A stretch of 64,000 nucleotides of DNA, taken from NCBI GenBank assembly GCA_002110485.1, contig MOWL01000071.1, forward strand, positions 1-64,000, in the 5' to 3' direction. The notes beneath the pieces were generated by a model. It saw only the letters and a list, made by a program, of their open reading frames with translations, was not told where the DNA came from and did no database searches. This stretch comes from Emergomyces orientalis (lineage: Eukaryota > Ascomycota > Eurotiomycetes > Onygenales > Ajellomycetaceae). The position numbers and the translations under genes were made by a program. Shown piece by piece: positions 35,301 through 47,054 of this stretch; within the stretch, counting starts at the first letter, position 1; each line of letters begins with the position of its first letter.

Positions 35301-37101
35301 TATTGAACTAGGGCGGCTTGGGAAGGTGCTAAAAGTTCGCTAAATTCCAATATTTGGAGGTTAGTGCAGAGAACAAGCGACTTCTCATCAGTTCGCTGAA
35401 TAATTATTTATTTGCTATTACACCTGGTTGTTTTGGTGTATTTTTTTCCTTTTTCCTTTCCGGGCTGCCGAACTGGATAACGCCTGATGATGTGCGTGCT
35501 GGTGACATACTTTTTCCCCCAGGCAGGAGGAGGGAGGAGTGGGAGAGGATAGATCATCATCACCATCATTTCTCATAGTCATAGTTAATAAACTTCATAT
35601 TTCCCCCCGGCTGACGGGTTTGGGGTTCCACTATCTAGACAATCTGCCGATTTTTCAGCGGAATTAAAATGGGGACGATCCTTTTTTTGTCGTCTCTGTG
35701 CTCTCTCTTTTGAAACTCTTTGCGAGTGATTCTCATCACGGGACGAGGGGTGGCGGGAAGATGCTTATTCCATTGATTGACCCTGCACAACGACTCGTTT
35801 GTCACTATTATTTAGGGATATCCATCCGTTAGTATATTCTGCATTCTTTCATTCTTTCGAGAAACATCTGCAAACCGGCATAGTACCTATGTAGCCTATG
35901 TAGCCCAAGCAGAGAGACAGATTGAAACTCTCATACTGAGCAGATCCAATTATGCTGCCGCTTACCTGAATCTTACCAGCTGCCCCTTTTTCCTGAGGTG
36001 AGGTCCAGTCGTTTCTTACCCACCTGGGAGTCTGGGACTGGGCCACTGCAGCAGCACTATTACCCGAGGGGCCAGGAAAAACTCTTTCTCCGGCCAGTGG
36101 GTGGTCCTGTGGAGGGCTTCCGAGCTTTGTTCCATGAATTTGTAGTAAAAATTGTGGCTCGTCGCTGAGATGGAGACCCTGCCCCTGTGCCATCGATACA
36201 AGCGTATTTCAGCTACCCACCGCCTGCTTGGCGCCCAGCAGCGTAGCTTGTTGTGTCGTGTTTGTGAGCGTTTTTGCGGGTAGTGTTTGGCGTGTGTTGC
36301 AAGCGCTGGGGCAGGCCGGGTGTATTATATGTAGGCTGTGACCATACCGTACAGCCCACCTACCAATCTCCCCCCCTTCCCTCCTGGGGGCAGCCTCTTT
36401 TCTCTTTCTCTCTCCTCTCGCTCCCCATTCATTGTTCGTTCCAGGTCAACTTCAACCACCAACCATCCACCACCAACCACCACCGCCATCAATCCTCTCT
36501 CTCTCTCTATCTATCTACATCGCCTAGGATTGGAGTTGTGGATTGATTGTCTTCAGCTTGAGGGAGGAGGTCAATCTTTTGGGCAAAATAAAGCGCTCGT
36601 TCGCTGTTTGCGATTGGGATCGGGTTCGCCTGAGCTCTCACCCGACCACATCCTTCTGCTCCTCCCATCAACCTGTCAACCCTCGTATAAAAAGGTTGAC
36701 GGCATTTTTCAGAGCAGCTCTGGATTAACCTGACTTAACCTTTTAATTTCATTACAATTCGTGGATACTGCAATCTATAATGTGAGTAACCGTGCTGTCT
36801 TTGCTTCTGGGGTTTGCTTGCTCTTTTGTGGTTCGCCCCGTTCTTTCAAGACCGTGACATTGGGAAGTGACCATTGCACTTCTTCTCTGCCAGCGGCAAT
36901 GAATGCACCAATATCCCCCACGACATTCCTTTTCTAAAATTAATCTTGGATATGTAATTCTGACTCCCCACATACTGACTGACCGACTTTGGCGTTCTGT
37001 AGATTTCAATTTTCACCCAAAGCGTTTTGTGTGAATCAGTCGCCCTCTACTCCGCGAAAGCCCTACCACAATTATTTCCACATTACCTTTACACCGGCAA
37101 G
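32332..37101. other. Long non-coding stretch between alpha-actinin and fadA
   Basis: 4.8 kb without a convincing gene. It contains a C18 run (about 32350-32367), a CATA/CATTC microsatellite (about 32697-32722), and T/C-rich tracts. The last part (about 36270-37101) is C/T-rich and likely the long fadA leader. Confidence 0.5.
36782..37002 (+). other. Candidate 5' UTR intron of fadA
   Basis: GTGAGT donor at 36782, CTGAC-type branch sequences around 36977-36985, and CTGTAG acceptor ending 37002. The 221-bp intron would sit about 100 nt before the fadA ATG. Leader splicing needs RNA data. Confidence 0.45.
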
Positions 37102-38421
37102 ATGGGGTGCGGAATGAGCACTGAGGATAAGGAGGGGAAGGCCAGAAATGAAGAGATTGAGAACCAGCTGAAACGGGATAAGATGCTGCAGAGGAATGAG
37201 ATAAAGATGCTCTTGCTTGGTAAGCAGGCAACTCCTCTGCTGGGGTAATCCGGCTTTTTGGCTTACTCTATTTTGATACACCTAGGTGCTGGCGAGTCGG
37301 GTAAATCTACCATTTTGAAGCAGATGAAACTCATTCACGAGGGTTCTTATTCGCGGGATGAGAGGGAGTCTTTCAAGGAAATTATTTTCAGCAATACTGT
37401 CCAGTCAATGCGAGTCATTCTTGAAGCTATGGAAGGACTTGATATCCCCTTGGATGACCAACGTGCCGAATATCATGTTCAAACCATCTTCATGCAACCA
37501 GCTCAGATTGAAGGCGACTGCTTACCCGCTGATGTCGGCAATGCCATTGATGCTTTATGGAACGATGCTGGTGTACAAGAATGTTTCCGCAGATCCCGCG
37601 AGTACCAGTTGAACGACTCAGCACGATAGTAAGTTTGCGGTTTACCCTCCCATTTTTGTGGATACAGTTCGATTTCTTACCAAAGATATGTAGCTACTTT
37701 GACTCCATCAAACGTATTGCCGGGTCCGATTATCTACCCAGTGACCAGGACGTCCTCCGCTCCCGTGTCAAGACCACCGGTATCACCGAGACAACGTTCA
37801 TTATTGGCGACCTCACTTACCGCATGTTCGACGTTGGTGGTCAGCGCTCCGAGCGTAAGAAGTGGATCCACTGTTTCGAAAACGTCACAACCATTCTATT
37901 CCTTGTAGCAATCTCAGAGTACGACCAGCTCTTGTTTGAAGACGAAACCGTCAACCGTATGCAAGAGGCTCTCACACTTTTCGATTCTATCTGCAACTCG
38001 AGATGGTTTACCAAGACGTCGATCATCCTGTTCCTGAACAAGATTGATCGGTTCAAGGAGAAGTTGCCTGTCAGCCCAATGAAGAACTACTTCCCTGACT
38101 ACGAAGGTTTGCTTCCCCTCTATTTTGTTTATTGATGGACAATGCGATTAACAATTTGTTCTAGGTGGTCCCGAATACACTGCTGCTTGCGACTACATTC
38201 TCAATCGCTTCGTATCGCTCAACCAAGCTGAGACGAAACAAATCTATACCCACTTCACCTGTGCTACGGACACATCGCAAATTCGGTTCGTCATGATGGC
38301 AGTTAACGGTATGTGACTCCTACTTGAAACAATTGCATGCTTTAGACTTCAAAATGTGGTGCTGACTTTAAGACCAGATATAATCATCCAAGACAACCTT
38401 CGCCTCTGTGGATTGATATAA
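37102..38421 (+). CDS. fadA: Heterotrimeric G-protein alpha subunit, Gi-like group I (353 aa)
   Basis: Five exons: 37102-37219, 37286-37628, 37694-38106, 38165-38308, 38378-38421; all introns are 58-69 bp and in phase. The N-terminus MGCGMSTEDKEG carries the Gly2 myristoylation and Cys3 palmitoylation sites. G-boxes: GAGESGKST (residues 40-48), RVKTTGI with the switch I Arg, DVGGQ (switch II), NKID, and TCATDT. The end CGLI keeps the pertussis-toxin-type Cys. Length 353 is exactly that of Aspergillus FadA. It couples receptors to growth and sporulation control at the plasma membrane. No missing key residue was seen. Confidence 0.97.
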
Positions 38422-40073
38422 CGAAGTCTCTTTGGATGGGGTTTTTGGCTTTTCACTAAATTAGATAATTTATTTTCGTGTCATCTGTATTTGATACCAC
38501 CCTCGGCTTCCCGTTTTTTCAGGATTATTTGCCCCACGCTCGACCTCTTTCGCCAAACAGTGCCGTCCAGATTTTCCTTTACATCTATCCTCCCCTGCGT
38601 TGCCCATTGCCAGTGCTGACAGTGGCGTTGAGATACCCTTTTCCTATTCTAAATCGAAATATGGCGTAATTCACATCTCGTCAGCACCTCACCAACGGGA
38701 CATACGATTCCCTCCCTTCCTTTTTTCTACCACCAACCCCTGCCTTTGGTCTGAGGAAATAAAATGATAGTGTGATATTCCGGTTTTCTCCTCTCGCAGT
38801 GGAGGTTTTTTGATGGCGCAATGCGACCAACTCTTTCAGCCCTGCAAGGCTGTTAACCGTCCACCTTTCCTTTGTTTTGCCTGCATGATTTCCTACTCAG
38901 CTTGTTCTGTTTTTGGTTTCTTCCTCCTTTTTTTCTTGTTCTAATTTTCTTTCTATATTCCCTCGAGGTGTGTTTTGTGTGAGACTCTTTTTCCCCCACC
39001 TTTTCTTAGGGACTTTTTGTTTTATTTATACTCCTTTGTATTTCTTGTGACTTTATTTATTTTTTCCTCTTTTCAAATTTTCCATTTCTTTTTTCCAAAT
39101 ACCATGGGGCTTCTGTCCTCTTTCTTACTCTACTTGATTTTCTTTTACACTCCCAAGCTCCGCCTCCACCAGCGAGCGGACTTCTACCTTAGCTTGTTTG
39201 TCTGACCGGATAACTAACCTGCTTGTTGCGCTTTCTCTCCCTTTTTATCCTACTTTTATTTCCTTCGTCATTTTTCCCTTTCCCTTTCCCTTTGTGCTTT
39301 TAAACAATACGATCAGATTTAGGCAGGAAATGATATACAAATATCCAACTTCCTTTTTCCCTTTAATTTATGAGGTCACCTTGGATGTATACCGCCGGGC
39401 CGGGGGGGGGGGGGGGTTGTGGTTCGATACACCCACCCAGACTTTTGCGGGTTTCTGTCCGGGAGTAACCTTGACTTTTTTTTTTTGAGGGGGAGGGGAC
39501 CACGGGTGTTTATTACATGATAAGGCTGTGTTGTAGTAAAAGGAATAGCAGAGGAGGAACTGTCACGTATTGAAATCTGGCGTTTCTCCTGGTGATAGAT
39601 GGATATGCATATACAGCCATCGCAGGTAATTGCGGAGGAGGGTGGGGGTCGAAAAGATGTAGTGAGCGAATACTCTACTCCATAAACTGGTACACAGGGC
39701 ATTATATAAGTTGTCTAGGATAGTTCTTGAGCTGCCATTATATATGAGTTATGGGGATGCTGGATATTATGTTCATTGTTATGATATTGAAGAAGCAATA
39801 TTCCCCAAACACACCCCCGCTTCTCCCCGGTGAAAAAGCAGACTAACACCCTTGGTTGTCCAACGAGTGCTAGGCGTAATGAAAACCAATCAATAACATC
39901 GTTAATAGACCCCCAACTGGAAACAGATGAATGGCCGATACCCGCCAGCAACAAAAGCAGCCGACGGCTCCCATTCCCACTCCCATTCCCATAAACCAAC
40001 CCGCTTTTCCAATCATTTTCTTGCCCTCTCTCCCCCCCTGACCCCATATCCGACCCTGCTGGTTCCCTAGCCC
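38422..40073. other. Intergenic, convergent 3' flanks of fadA and USE1
   Basis: 1.65 kb, strongly T/C-rich on the + strand, with a G14 run (about 39401-39414) and T-runs. ORFs here are low-complexity artefacts. Confidence 0.5.
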
Positions 40074-41179
40074 CTAAAACCTCAACTTCGGCCCCACAAA
40101 CACAATCAAAAACGCTACGATCCACAACCCAAAAATCCACACGTACATCAGTGCACGACCCCACCACCCTTTGCCCTCTGCCATGCGTCTCAGCGCCCCC
40201 ATCCGCTTCCCCGCCGCCTCCATCCCCGCCGTGCTCCGGTCCAAACCCTCCGCTGCCCGCTCTAGGATTGATTTCTCGGACTCGAGGCTTGTATGGAGGT
40301 TTTGTGTGGAGTTTTTTAGTTGGGTGGCGAGCGCGAGGAGGGAGGTGGTTAGGGTGTCTTGTTCGGCTTCGTTTTGGGAGAGGGCGGTTTTGGGGGAGGT
40401 TGCAGTTGTGGTTGTGGAGGTGGTGGGGTGGTTGGGGAATAAAGGTTTGGTGCCTGTTGCCGTGGCGGCTGGGGTGGTTGTTGATGACAATGATGATGGG
40501 TAGTGGGGGTGGTGGTGTCTGCTGCGTAATGTGTTTGATGGTGATGGTTGTGGTGGCTTCTCGAATTTCTGGTCTTGTCTTCGTTCTTGGGCAGTGTGGT
40601 CTTTTTCGCCTTCTTCTTGTTCTTCTTCTTCTTTTCCGTCGTCTTTTTCTGCTTCCTCTTTCGTTGATGCCCGATCTACACCTCTTGTCGGTGGTGGAGA
40701 TGTGGTATCTGGCGTGCTATCGCTAGGCGTCGGTAGCAAATCCTCCTCGTTGTCCGACGAGAAGGTGTGGGTTTCTGGCTCCGTTTCAGCTGCCGTTGCA
40801 ATTTCATCTAGCTGGTTTCTAAGAGCCTTAATTTGCTGGCGCTTCTGGGCGAGGTCTGTTTGGAGAGCATGTTTGCGCGATTGGATCTTGATGTTTGGGA
40901 GTGAGAGTTCGAGTTTCAAAAGTAGGGTCCGCGCATATTCGATGTTCTTTAAAGGAGCAGTTAATAGACGGCTCGATGGTTACCTGAATTTTATATAGGT
41001 ATGGATTTTGTTCATATGCTTACAGCGCCAACTCTAGCTCGATGATAGGGAGATCGATGTAGCAGTTTGAGGTCTGCGGATGGGGCAAGGAGATTGTTCT
41101 CGAGGCGGGCAAGGAGATGGTTGAGGTTGATGGATGTTGTGTCGGAGGAAGAGTAAGAATCAGATAGCTTCCGCGCCAT
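40074..41179 (-). CDS. USE1: USE1-family ER SNARE (342 aa)
   Basis: Two exons: 41179-41024 and 40946-40074 (77-bp intron, phase 0). The N-terminal part (INLNHLLARLENNLLAP ... ANIEYARTLLLKLE) matches the Use1 domain. It is followed by a coiled stretch, a low-complexity Glu/Ser/Thr-rich insertion (about residues 110-230), a SNARE-like heptad region (LLALATQLKNSTQNLHTSLE) and a single C-terminal membrane anchor WIFGLWIVAFLIVFVG. Use1 acts in Golgi-to-ER retrograde fusion with the Dsl1 complex. The low-complexity insert is longer than expected but in frame. Tail-anchored topology is inferred from the terminal TM. Confidence 0.88.
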
Positions 41180-42503
41180 TGTTGAGACCGGGGCAGATCG
41201 AGGCTGGCGTCAAGCGTTGTAGGTTGTTGCTGGCTCAAGAGAATCCAGCTCTGTTGGCCGTTCCCGCGATAGTTGAAAATGATGATACGTCAGAGGGAGC
41301 TAGGGAAATTAGTCAGCATTAGGATATGTCCCGGCCAAGCACCTATGAAACTTATCAGAAGACTTCATTTGAAGATGAATATTTCATTTTTGGTTCCGGC
41401 TGTTGTCCGGGGATGTGCACAGATTGCTACAGAACCCAATGAGATGTGGCTTCTGATTTCAAAAAATGCTGAGAATTGATTCTATCTGTATCTCCAACTT
41501 GCTAGGCTTTACTCCTGGCAAATTATATGGTTCTTTTCTCTTTTTCTGCTTTGTCTTTTTCCCGTCTTGTATATGGATTGTGAGGTTCAATTCTGACTGG
41601 TGCATGCTATATATATGTTCTCTCTCCCATATATTGTTGCCAACATGTTCAGATTATCATATCCTCATATTTCACGCTTCTATCATTTAAAAGTTATTCC
41701 TGTGGTTTGATACCCACGAACTTTTTGCTTCCTACCAATGCAGCCCCAATCGCATGTTTTTTTCTGAGGATGATTATTTCATACTCGCTCTCTTGATCTT
41801 GAAACTTGCTTTACTCTACTTCCCCTTCCACCATCCCCGCAGTCAAGTCATTAGTTGACAGCAAAACGTTGGGTCGCGAGTGTGATGGAAGAATTTCGTG
41901 CCCCAACCATGCTACATCCTCGAATGCTGCGATGACTCTTGGCCCAGATCGAATGGCTAACCCGCCTGATTTTACACACGTTATTGTGTTGACTTCTGAT
42001 GAAAGACTGGCACGCATACCTACCCAGGTTAATACAACGCAGCTAATATGCGGAGTACCTTTTACTTACTTCATGTGAGGTTTTGCCCTGACTTTGAGAA
42101 TGCGGACCCCTGAGATCGCCACTACGGTTGCTGTGTTTTGCGCTAGAGGGCTGGAGGTGGAGGTGGAGGTGGAAGTGAAAAAGATAAGAAAAAATATTCA
42201 TCCCATGAGATATTTTCAACAGGCTTAATCATTTGCTTTCAATCTCAATTTTGGGATTTGTCTGAGACATTTGCAAGAATCATAAAAGTTCGTCATTTCA
42301 TTTAGAGGGGCCATGAAGACATTATTCATTTCCGTTGATTATAATCAAGATAAAGAACGACATTAAGAGGCAAAAACATCATAGGGAAGAAGACTGGAAA
42401 AAAGCCCCGCGGCAAAATTCCTCCCAAGGGATATTAAAAACGTGATAATGACGACGGAGGCCAATCCTCAAAATTATACAAAAGCGTTCCACTGCCCATA
42501 CTC
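41180..42503. other. Intergenic
   Basis: 1.3 kb upstream of USE1, with a short GGAGGT-type repeat (about 42152-42176). No supported gene. Confidence 0.5.
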
Positions 42504-43196
42504 TTAATTACACTCGATGATCCTCCTTCTCCAGGCCTGGCGTTTATCAGGGCCTGCCCTGGGGAAAAACTGAACCGCTTCTCTTTGGACCTGTGGGAAA
42601 TCGACAGGCTGATTTTGCATCACCGGGGAACCAAAAGGATGTGGATGGGTACTAGGTGTGTCGTCAACAAGACGAGCAGTTTCTTCAGGTTGCCAGTGCG
42701 GTGCGGGTGGTGGCAGTTGAAGAGGGGCGTGCAAATCTCCAGATTTTGGCCTCGGTAAATCGGGTGGAAATGGAGATGGTAGAATTGGAAATATTGGTTT
42801 ATGAATGGGAAGTTTATGCCGGGACTGGACTTGAACGCCAGCAGGCAATGACGCTGACCGGATTGCGGTTTCTGCAGGCAATTGCATTTTAGGTGCTTGG
42901 TCAGCTGAAATGCAGGCGTTTACATCAGGCTGTTGAGCCTGATGATCTGGTAAATGCGTTCTGGTGGTACATTGCGCAATGGAGTTTTCATCGGCGTTGT
43001 CGGTGTGGATGGGCTTCTCGGGAGAGTTTGGCGCAAAAACTTTATGGTTTATGTCGCCGGAGGCCAGTAATCGTGATTTAGTAAACCGCTTTATAAGCGC
43101 AATGGATATTAGGATGGAAATAGGAATAAGGATGTATAGATATGATCGGAGGGCGGGAAGTGCTAGCATCCGCTGCTCTTCATTTGCTGGAGCCAT
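42504..43196 (-). CDS. Orphan single-exon protein with N-terminal membrane anchor (230 aa)
   Basis: ATG at 43196, uninterrupted to TAA at 42504. Residues about 18-36 (YLYILIPISILISIALI) form one membrane segment. It is followed by a Pro-rich, probably disordered middle and a basic end RQAWRRRIIE. No enzyme motif was recognised. The single TM, disordered Pro-rich body and conserved-looking basic terminus suggest a small membrane-tethered scaffold, but that is inference. Confidence 0.62.
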   Translation of the reverse strand: MAPANEEQRMLALPALRSYLYILIPISILISIALIKRFTKSRLLASGDINHKVFAPNSPEKPIHTDNADENSIAQCTTRTHLPDHQAQQPDVNACISADQAPKMQLPAETAIRSASLPAGVQVQSRHKLPIHKPIFPILPSPFPPDLPRPKSGDLHAPLQLPPPAPHWQPEETARLVDDTPSTHPHPFGSPVMQNQPVDFPQVQREAVQFFPRAGPDKRQAWRRRIIECN

Positions 43197-44396
43197 GGAC
43201 TTTGATATACTTTGTGTTCAAAAATATAAAAATTAAAATTAAAATTAATAACGGGGCTTCTTTCAAATCAAAATATAGGACGAATATAAGTTGTTTCCTC
43301 AACCTGTATCCGCCAGGAACTTAACTGACGATTGAGTATGGAAAAGGGGCGGTGCCTAGGCCGGGTGACTGACCAGGAAACCTGCGAACCTGACCCGAAA
43401 CAACGAAAAGACAAACGACGTTGAACAGCTAGGGTTGAGGGTACCAGGGGCAGCTTTATTATAACTACATTTCAATGAAACTGAACAGAAATTATCAATC
43501 CTCAGTAAGCAGCAAAAGTTCGCCGCATCCGAACTTCCACACTCTAGCCAGCCAACCACATCGGCGACCGGCGCTTGGCTTTCATGGCAAGCTGCTGTTC
43601 GCCCCAGGCAATCCCAAAAAAAGGAAACAAATATCTGGCTAATCTCAAAAACTTGTAGGTTCTTTTGCCCTTTTCTACCAAACGGTAGAATCATGTGCTT
43701 GGCGGAGGGGTAACTTACTTTGGCGTGGAGCTGATTCTCACCAGACAGCATCGCCGAGGAAGCATACTATAACAACCCAAACGAAAGCTTTAGGCAAGAG
43801 ATTGCTGTCTTAGGTTAAGCTTCATCTAAGTGTTCCGATCTACTCTAGGGTCAGCTCAATTAAGTCAACGCCATCAACTCCCCCCTGGAGGATAATTGTC
43901 AATTGCTCATCCTGCCAATGGATGGCCGTCCCCATACTAACTAATAAACCCACCAGACCTTCTGCCAACACAGCTATGACAGTACCATTCAGCGAGAGCG
44001 GGCCAAGACATGTTCTTGGGCTCGTATACTCAGCAATTGTGAAGGCAGAGCGGGATGCCAACATCTACAAAGGAAATAGTCACCTATGCATTTCCAGAGG
44101 CAAATAGAAAGCATGGTTTTTTGCTGTCGTTTTTCGAAGCCGTCAAATCTTACTGGCACAAAGAAAGAAAGAAATTTTTTTTTTTAATTCCCACTGTGGC
44201 AATGTCAGAAGACGCACGTAAAACCTGTGAGCAGTTATTGAAAATTCAAGAGTCCAGAGTTGGTCCTTCAGTGACAGGTTGGCCATGCGGCCCTTGCCAT
44301 AGCTTAAAATCACACTAGAGGTCCAAACGAAACCCCAGCATTTTTTCAGCTGAGCCAGGATTTGCCTCGAGGATTCCAAATGCTGAGACTGCGAGG

Positions 44397-44606
44397 TCGC
44401 TCCCGCACTAGGCTAAGTAACCACGCTAGTCTGCACGTCCCTGGCTGGATGTTGGGGCTCTCGACCCTCTAGTGAAGGGTGCTGCTGGGCAAGGATGCGA
44501 GGACTCCACAGCAAGATCATGTTGCCCACCTTGAAAATCTCTCGTTGGATAGATCGACCAATGTCCAGACATAGAGTTTTATATTTACCACGTTTGCGAC
44601 CTGCAA
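44397..44606 (-). pseudogene. Possible integrase C-terminal relic (weak)
   Basis: An open minus-strand frame contains GRSIQREIFKVGNMILLW, reminiscent of the K/R-x-F-K-V-G-D-x-V-L-L motif at the end of Ty3/gypsy integrases. It ends at a stop about 45 residues on. No other element parts were found nearby. Confidence 0.25.
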
Positions 44607-46733
44607 AATGGGTTTAGTTAAGCAAAGCCACACTAATATGTGAGAACGCATGATAGGACAGCACTAGCTGGATTTCCAACCACAGAGCCGCGAAACTGCA
44701 TACCACTTCAGCTGAGTGTTTGTTGATGACTGATATAAGAAAATGCTTCTGCAGGCTACATCTCGTCACAAGTTTTTTGAAAACTCGTACTATATAGGCA
44801 GAGATGTGGAATGTGGTCGGTTTAACAGCACCATGCGGAATAGTTTCGGCCCTTTTACTGCTGAAGCCAACACCGCCATGATATGTTGAAATATGTTGAA
44901 CCTCGCTGTCCTCAATGATGATGAACTCTAGGTTGTGAAATGAAAGGCTTCGTTGATCGACCTCGTCGCCTTCGCCGAGTTGAATATCTGTGAGCAATGG
45001 ATTATTCAACACCTGAAATTCCGCCCTTTGAAATACTTCTCGATAAAGTCTGTAGTGACGGCGGACTATAGTGACAATTGTCTCAAACGTTGTTTTTCAC
45101 TTGTAATATTTAATGCCACATATGCACATGGTCCAATAGAATTATAAAATAATAATTAAATCATCATTTCAGTGCTAGTTATGATATGCGTAGTAATGGT
45201 TGACCCCGAGGCGCGCAAAAAGCCAACAACATCGAAGATCTGCTAACAAAATTGGAACCAGCGACCAATTTTCGGAGCCGAACCCTGATAATGCAGCCTC
45301 CGTTGGCACTTTAATTCGGCGTCTGGAGTGATGGTTTCATGACCATGTTGCCCTTTGTCTACTTCTATATTTATCTGGGACTTCAGTACAGCACTGGAAG
45401 AGATATTCGGCTCGCCCACGAGCGGCCACATAACCTGCCCAAATTAGATTTCTTTTTTTCCTTTTTCCTTTTTCCTTTCTTTTTCGCTAACGTATGTACT
45501 CTGTATGTCGTGCGCATTTTGTCATGTGGAGCACACTTGGTCATCAGTAGTCGTTCATTCAAATATAATAACTACCCATCCTGCTTCTTGAGCTGAAGCC
45601 TGAGGTATGCTTAATAACTTAACCCAACAGAAGTTCGCGTCTTCTTTTGCCCTGCAATTAAATTATGTCAATGGGTTTCCTCATATTGTCACCAAGACAT
45701 TACCACCACAACAACCCCAACCGTAACCGCGCCCCATTTATGATGGCATTTATTCGTTAGTTACTGTATTATGGCTATTTTTATATATGTTGTGGAATCT
45801 AGCAGCTGAGAAGTGGAGATGAACAGCGGCTTCATTAAGTTACTATGTGATCTTCAAGGTAGATTCGTTGCTTGCAAGTGGTAAGTAGTAGAAAGTGATG
45901 ATTACTAGCACGCCGCCCCAGCACAAACGATTATATTCTACTTTCAATTATCTCCGTAAATATGAGGATTATTTTGAGATGATCTATAAAACTTGCCTAT
46001 CACATATGTTAGGATAGTTTGGGTGCCAAGGTGATCAACTCAGCCATTTACGCCCGAGAGGCAATTCAAGGGGATTCCGGATTGATTGAACATATCCCAA
46101 CGCACTCCCACCAGGTAGGTAGTCTCCAGATCCCATATCAACCAGCATGGGAATGGAAATAGTAGCAAATTTGTGCCCCTTAAGCTGCAGCTAGGTTCCA
46201 AAAGTCCGTAATTGACATGCCTAAATGCGGCCGCAGATGAACCCATCACAAATAGCCCATCAATGGATTTGTTCAACAGCGCCTGACTGAGATCTCAATC
46301 CGCTGCGTCAGTTGGCCAAGCCCCATACGAGTCTCTGTTGATTTGGCCACGTTTATTTTAGATGACTGTAACTCCCTGTTGTGCCATGCAATGTTTGAAG
46401 AGTTTCATTCACACTAGCCCGACTATTTGGGACAGGTGCAGCATCGTGAATGATATCCAGATGGCCCTGTTTCGTACAGTATCTAGCGAAATAAGGTTAG
46501 ACCCAGGAATTTCTCAATTATTAATACTCCTCTCGCGCGTTCCCTGAATATACCCTTCCCCTTCATCCTCCAGGCGAAAATTAACAGAACCTGGCAGATT
46601 TGTTGGAGACGGGGTAAAACAAAACTGACATGGATCCTAGAGACATCCCTGGTTTGTCGTTGCCCTTTGCAATCCGGGATCTGGATGATTAGTCTTTCGG
46701 TGTTGAGCATGTTTTTCCACAACCAGTACGATG

Positions 46734-47054
46734 CTACTCAAACTCCTTCGCCTTCATTTGGCGATAAGGCCGATACCAGAATCTTCCCATGTCGACCGCC
46801 ACGCCTCTATCCATGATCTCCATTGAGGCGGCGGAGGGGCGATTATTTAAAATATGATTGAGAAACCTCTCATCCTGATAAGAGGCCAAACTGAGTGGGG
46901 AGGGTGGGAATAAGAGGGAGTTTAACTCATTTGATGCATGAAGTATGCAAGTTGGGTGCTGCAAGGACGAGAACTTAACTGGCTGTTCGGGTTCAACCTC
47001 GCCGATGCACGACAAAAGCAAAAAGGTCGACGTCAACCACACCACAACCACCAT
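46734..47054 (-). CDS. Possible small secreted protein (106 aa), low confidence
   Basis: ATG at 47054; the N-terminus MVVVVWLTSTFLLLSCIGEV looks like a signal peptide. The remainder has a single further Cys and no recognised domain. Located in the gene-poor zone. Could be a chance ORF. Confidence 0.25.
   Translation of the reverse strand: MVVVVWLTSTFLLLSCIGEVEPEQPVKFSSLQHPTCILHASNELNSLLFPPSPLSLASYQDERFLNHILNNRPSAASMEIMDRGVAVDMGRFWYRPYRQMKAKEFE

Noticed and set aside
35849..36193. 114-codon minus-strand ORF starting MAQGQGLHL
   Set aside because: No domain, low-complexity leader region, splice sites ambiguous; not supported as a gene.
40151..40726. Plus-strand 191-codon ORF opposite USE1
   Set aside because: Low-complexity Trp/Gly/Leu-rich antisense shadow of the USE1 insert.
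43840..44064. 74-codon minus ORF with hydrophobic middle
   Set aside because: No family recognised and opposite-strand ORFs equally good; chance.
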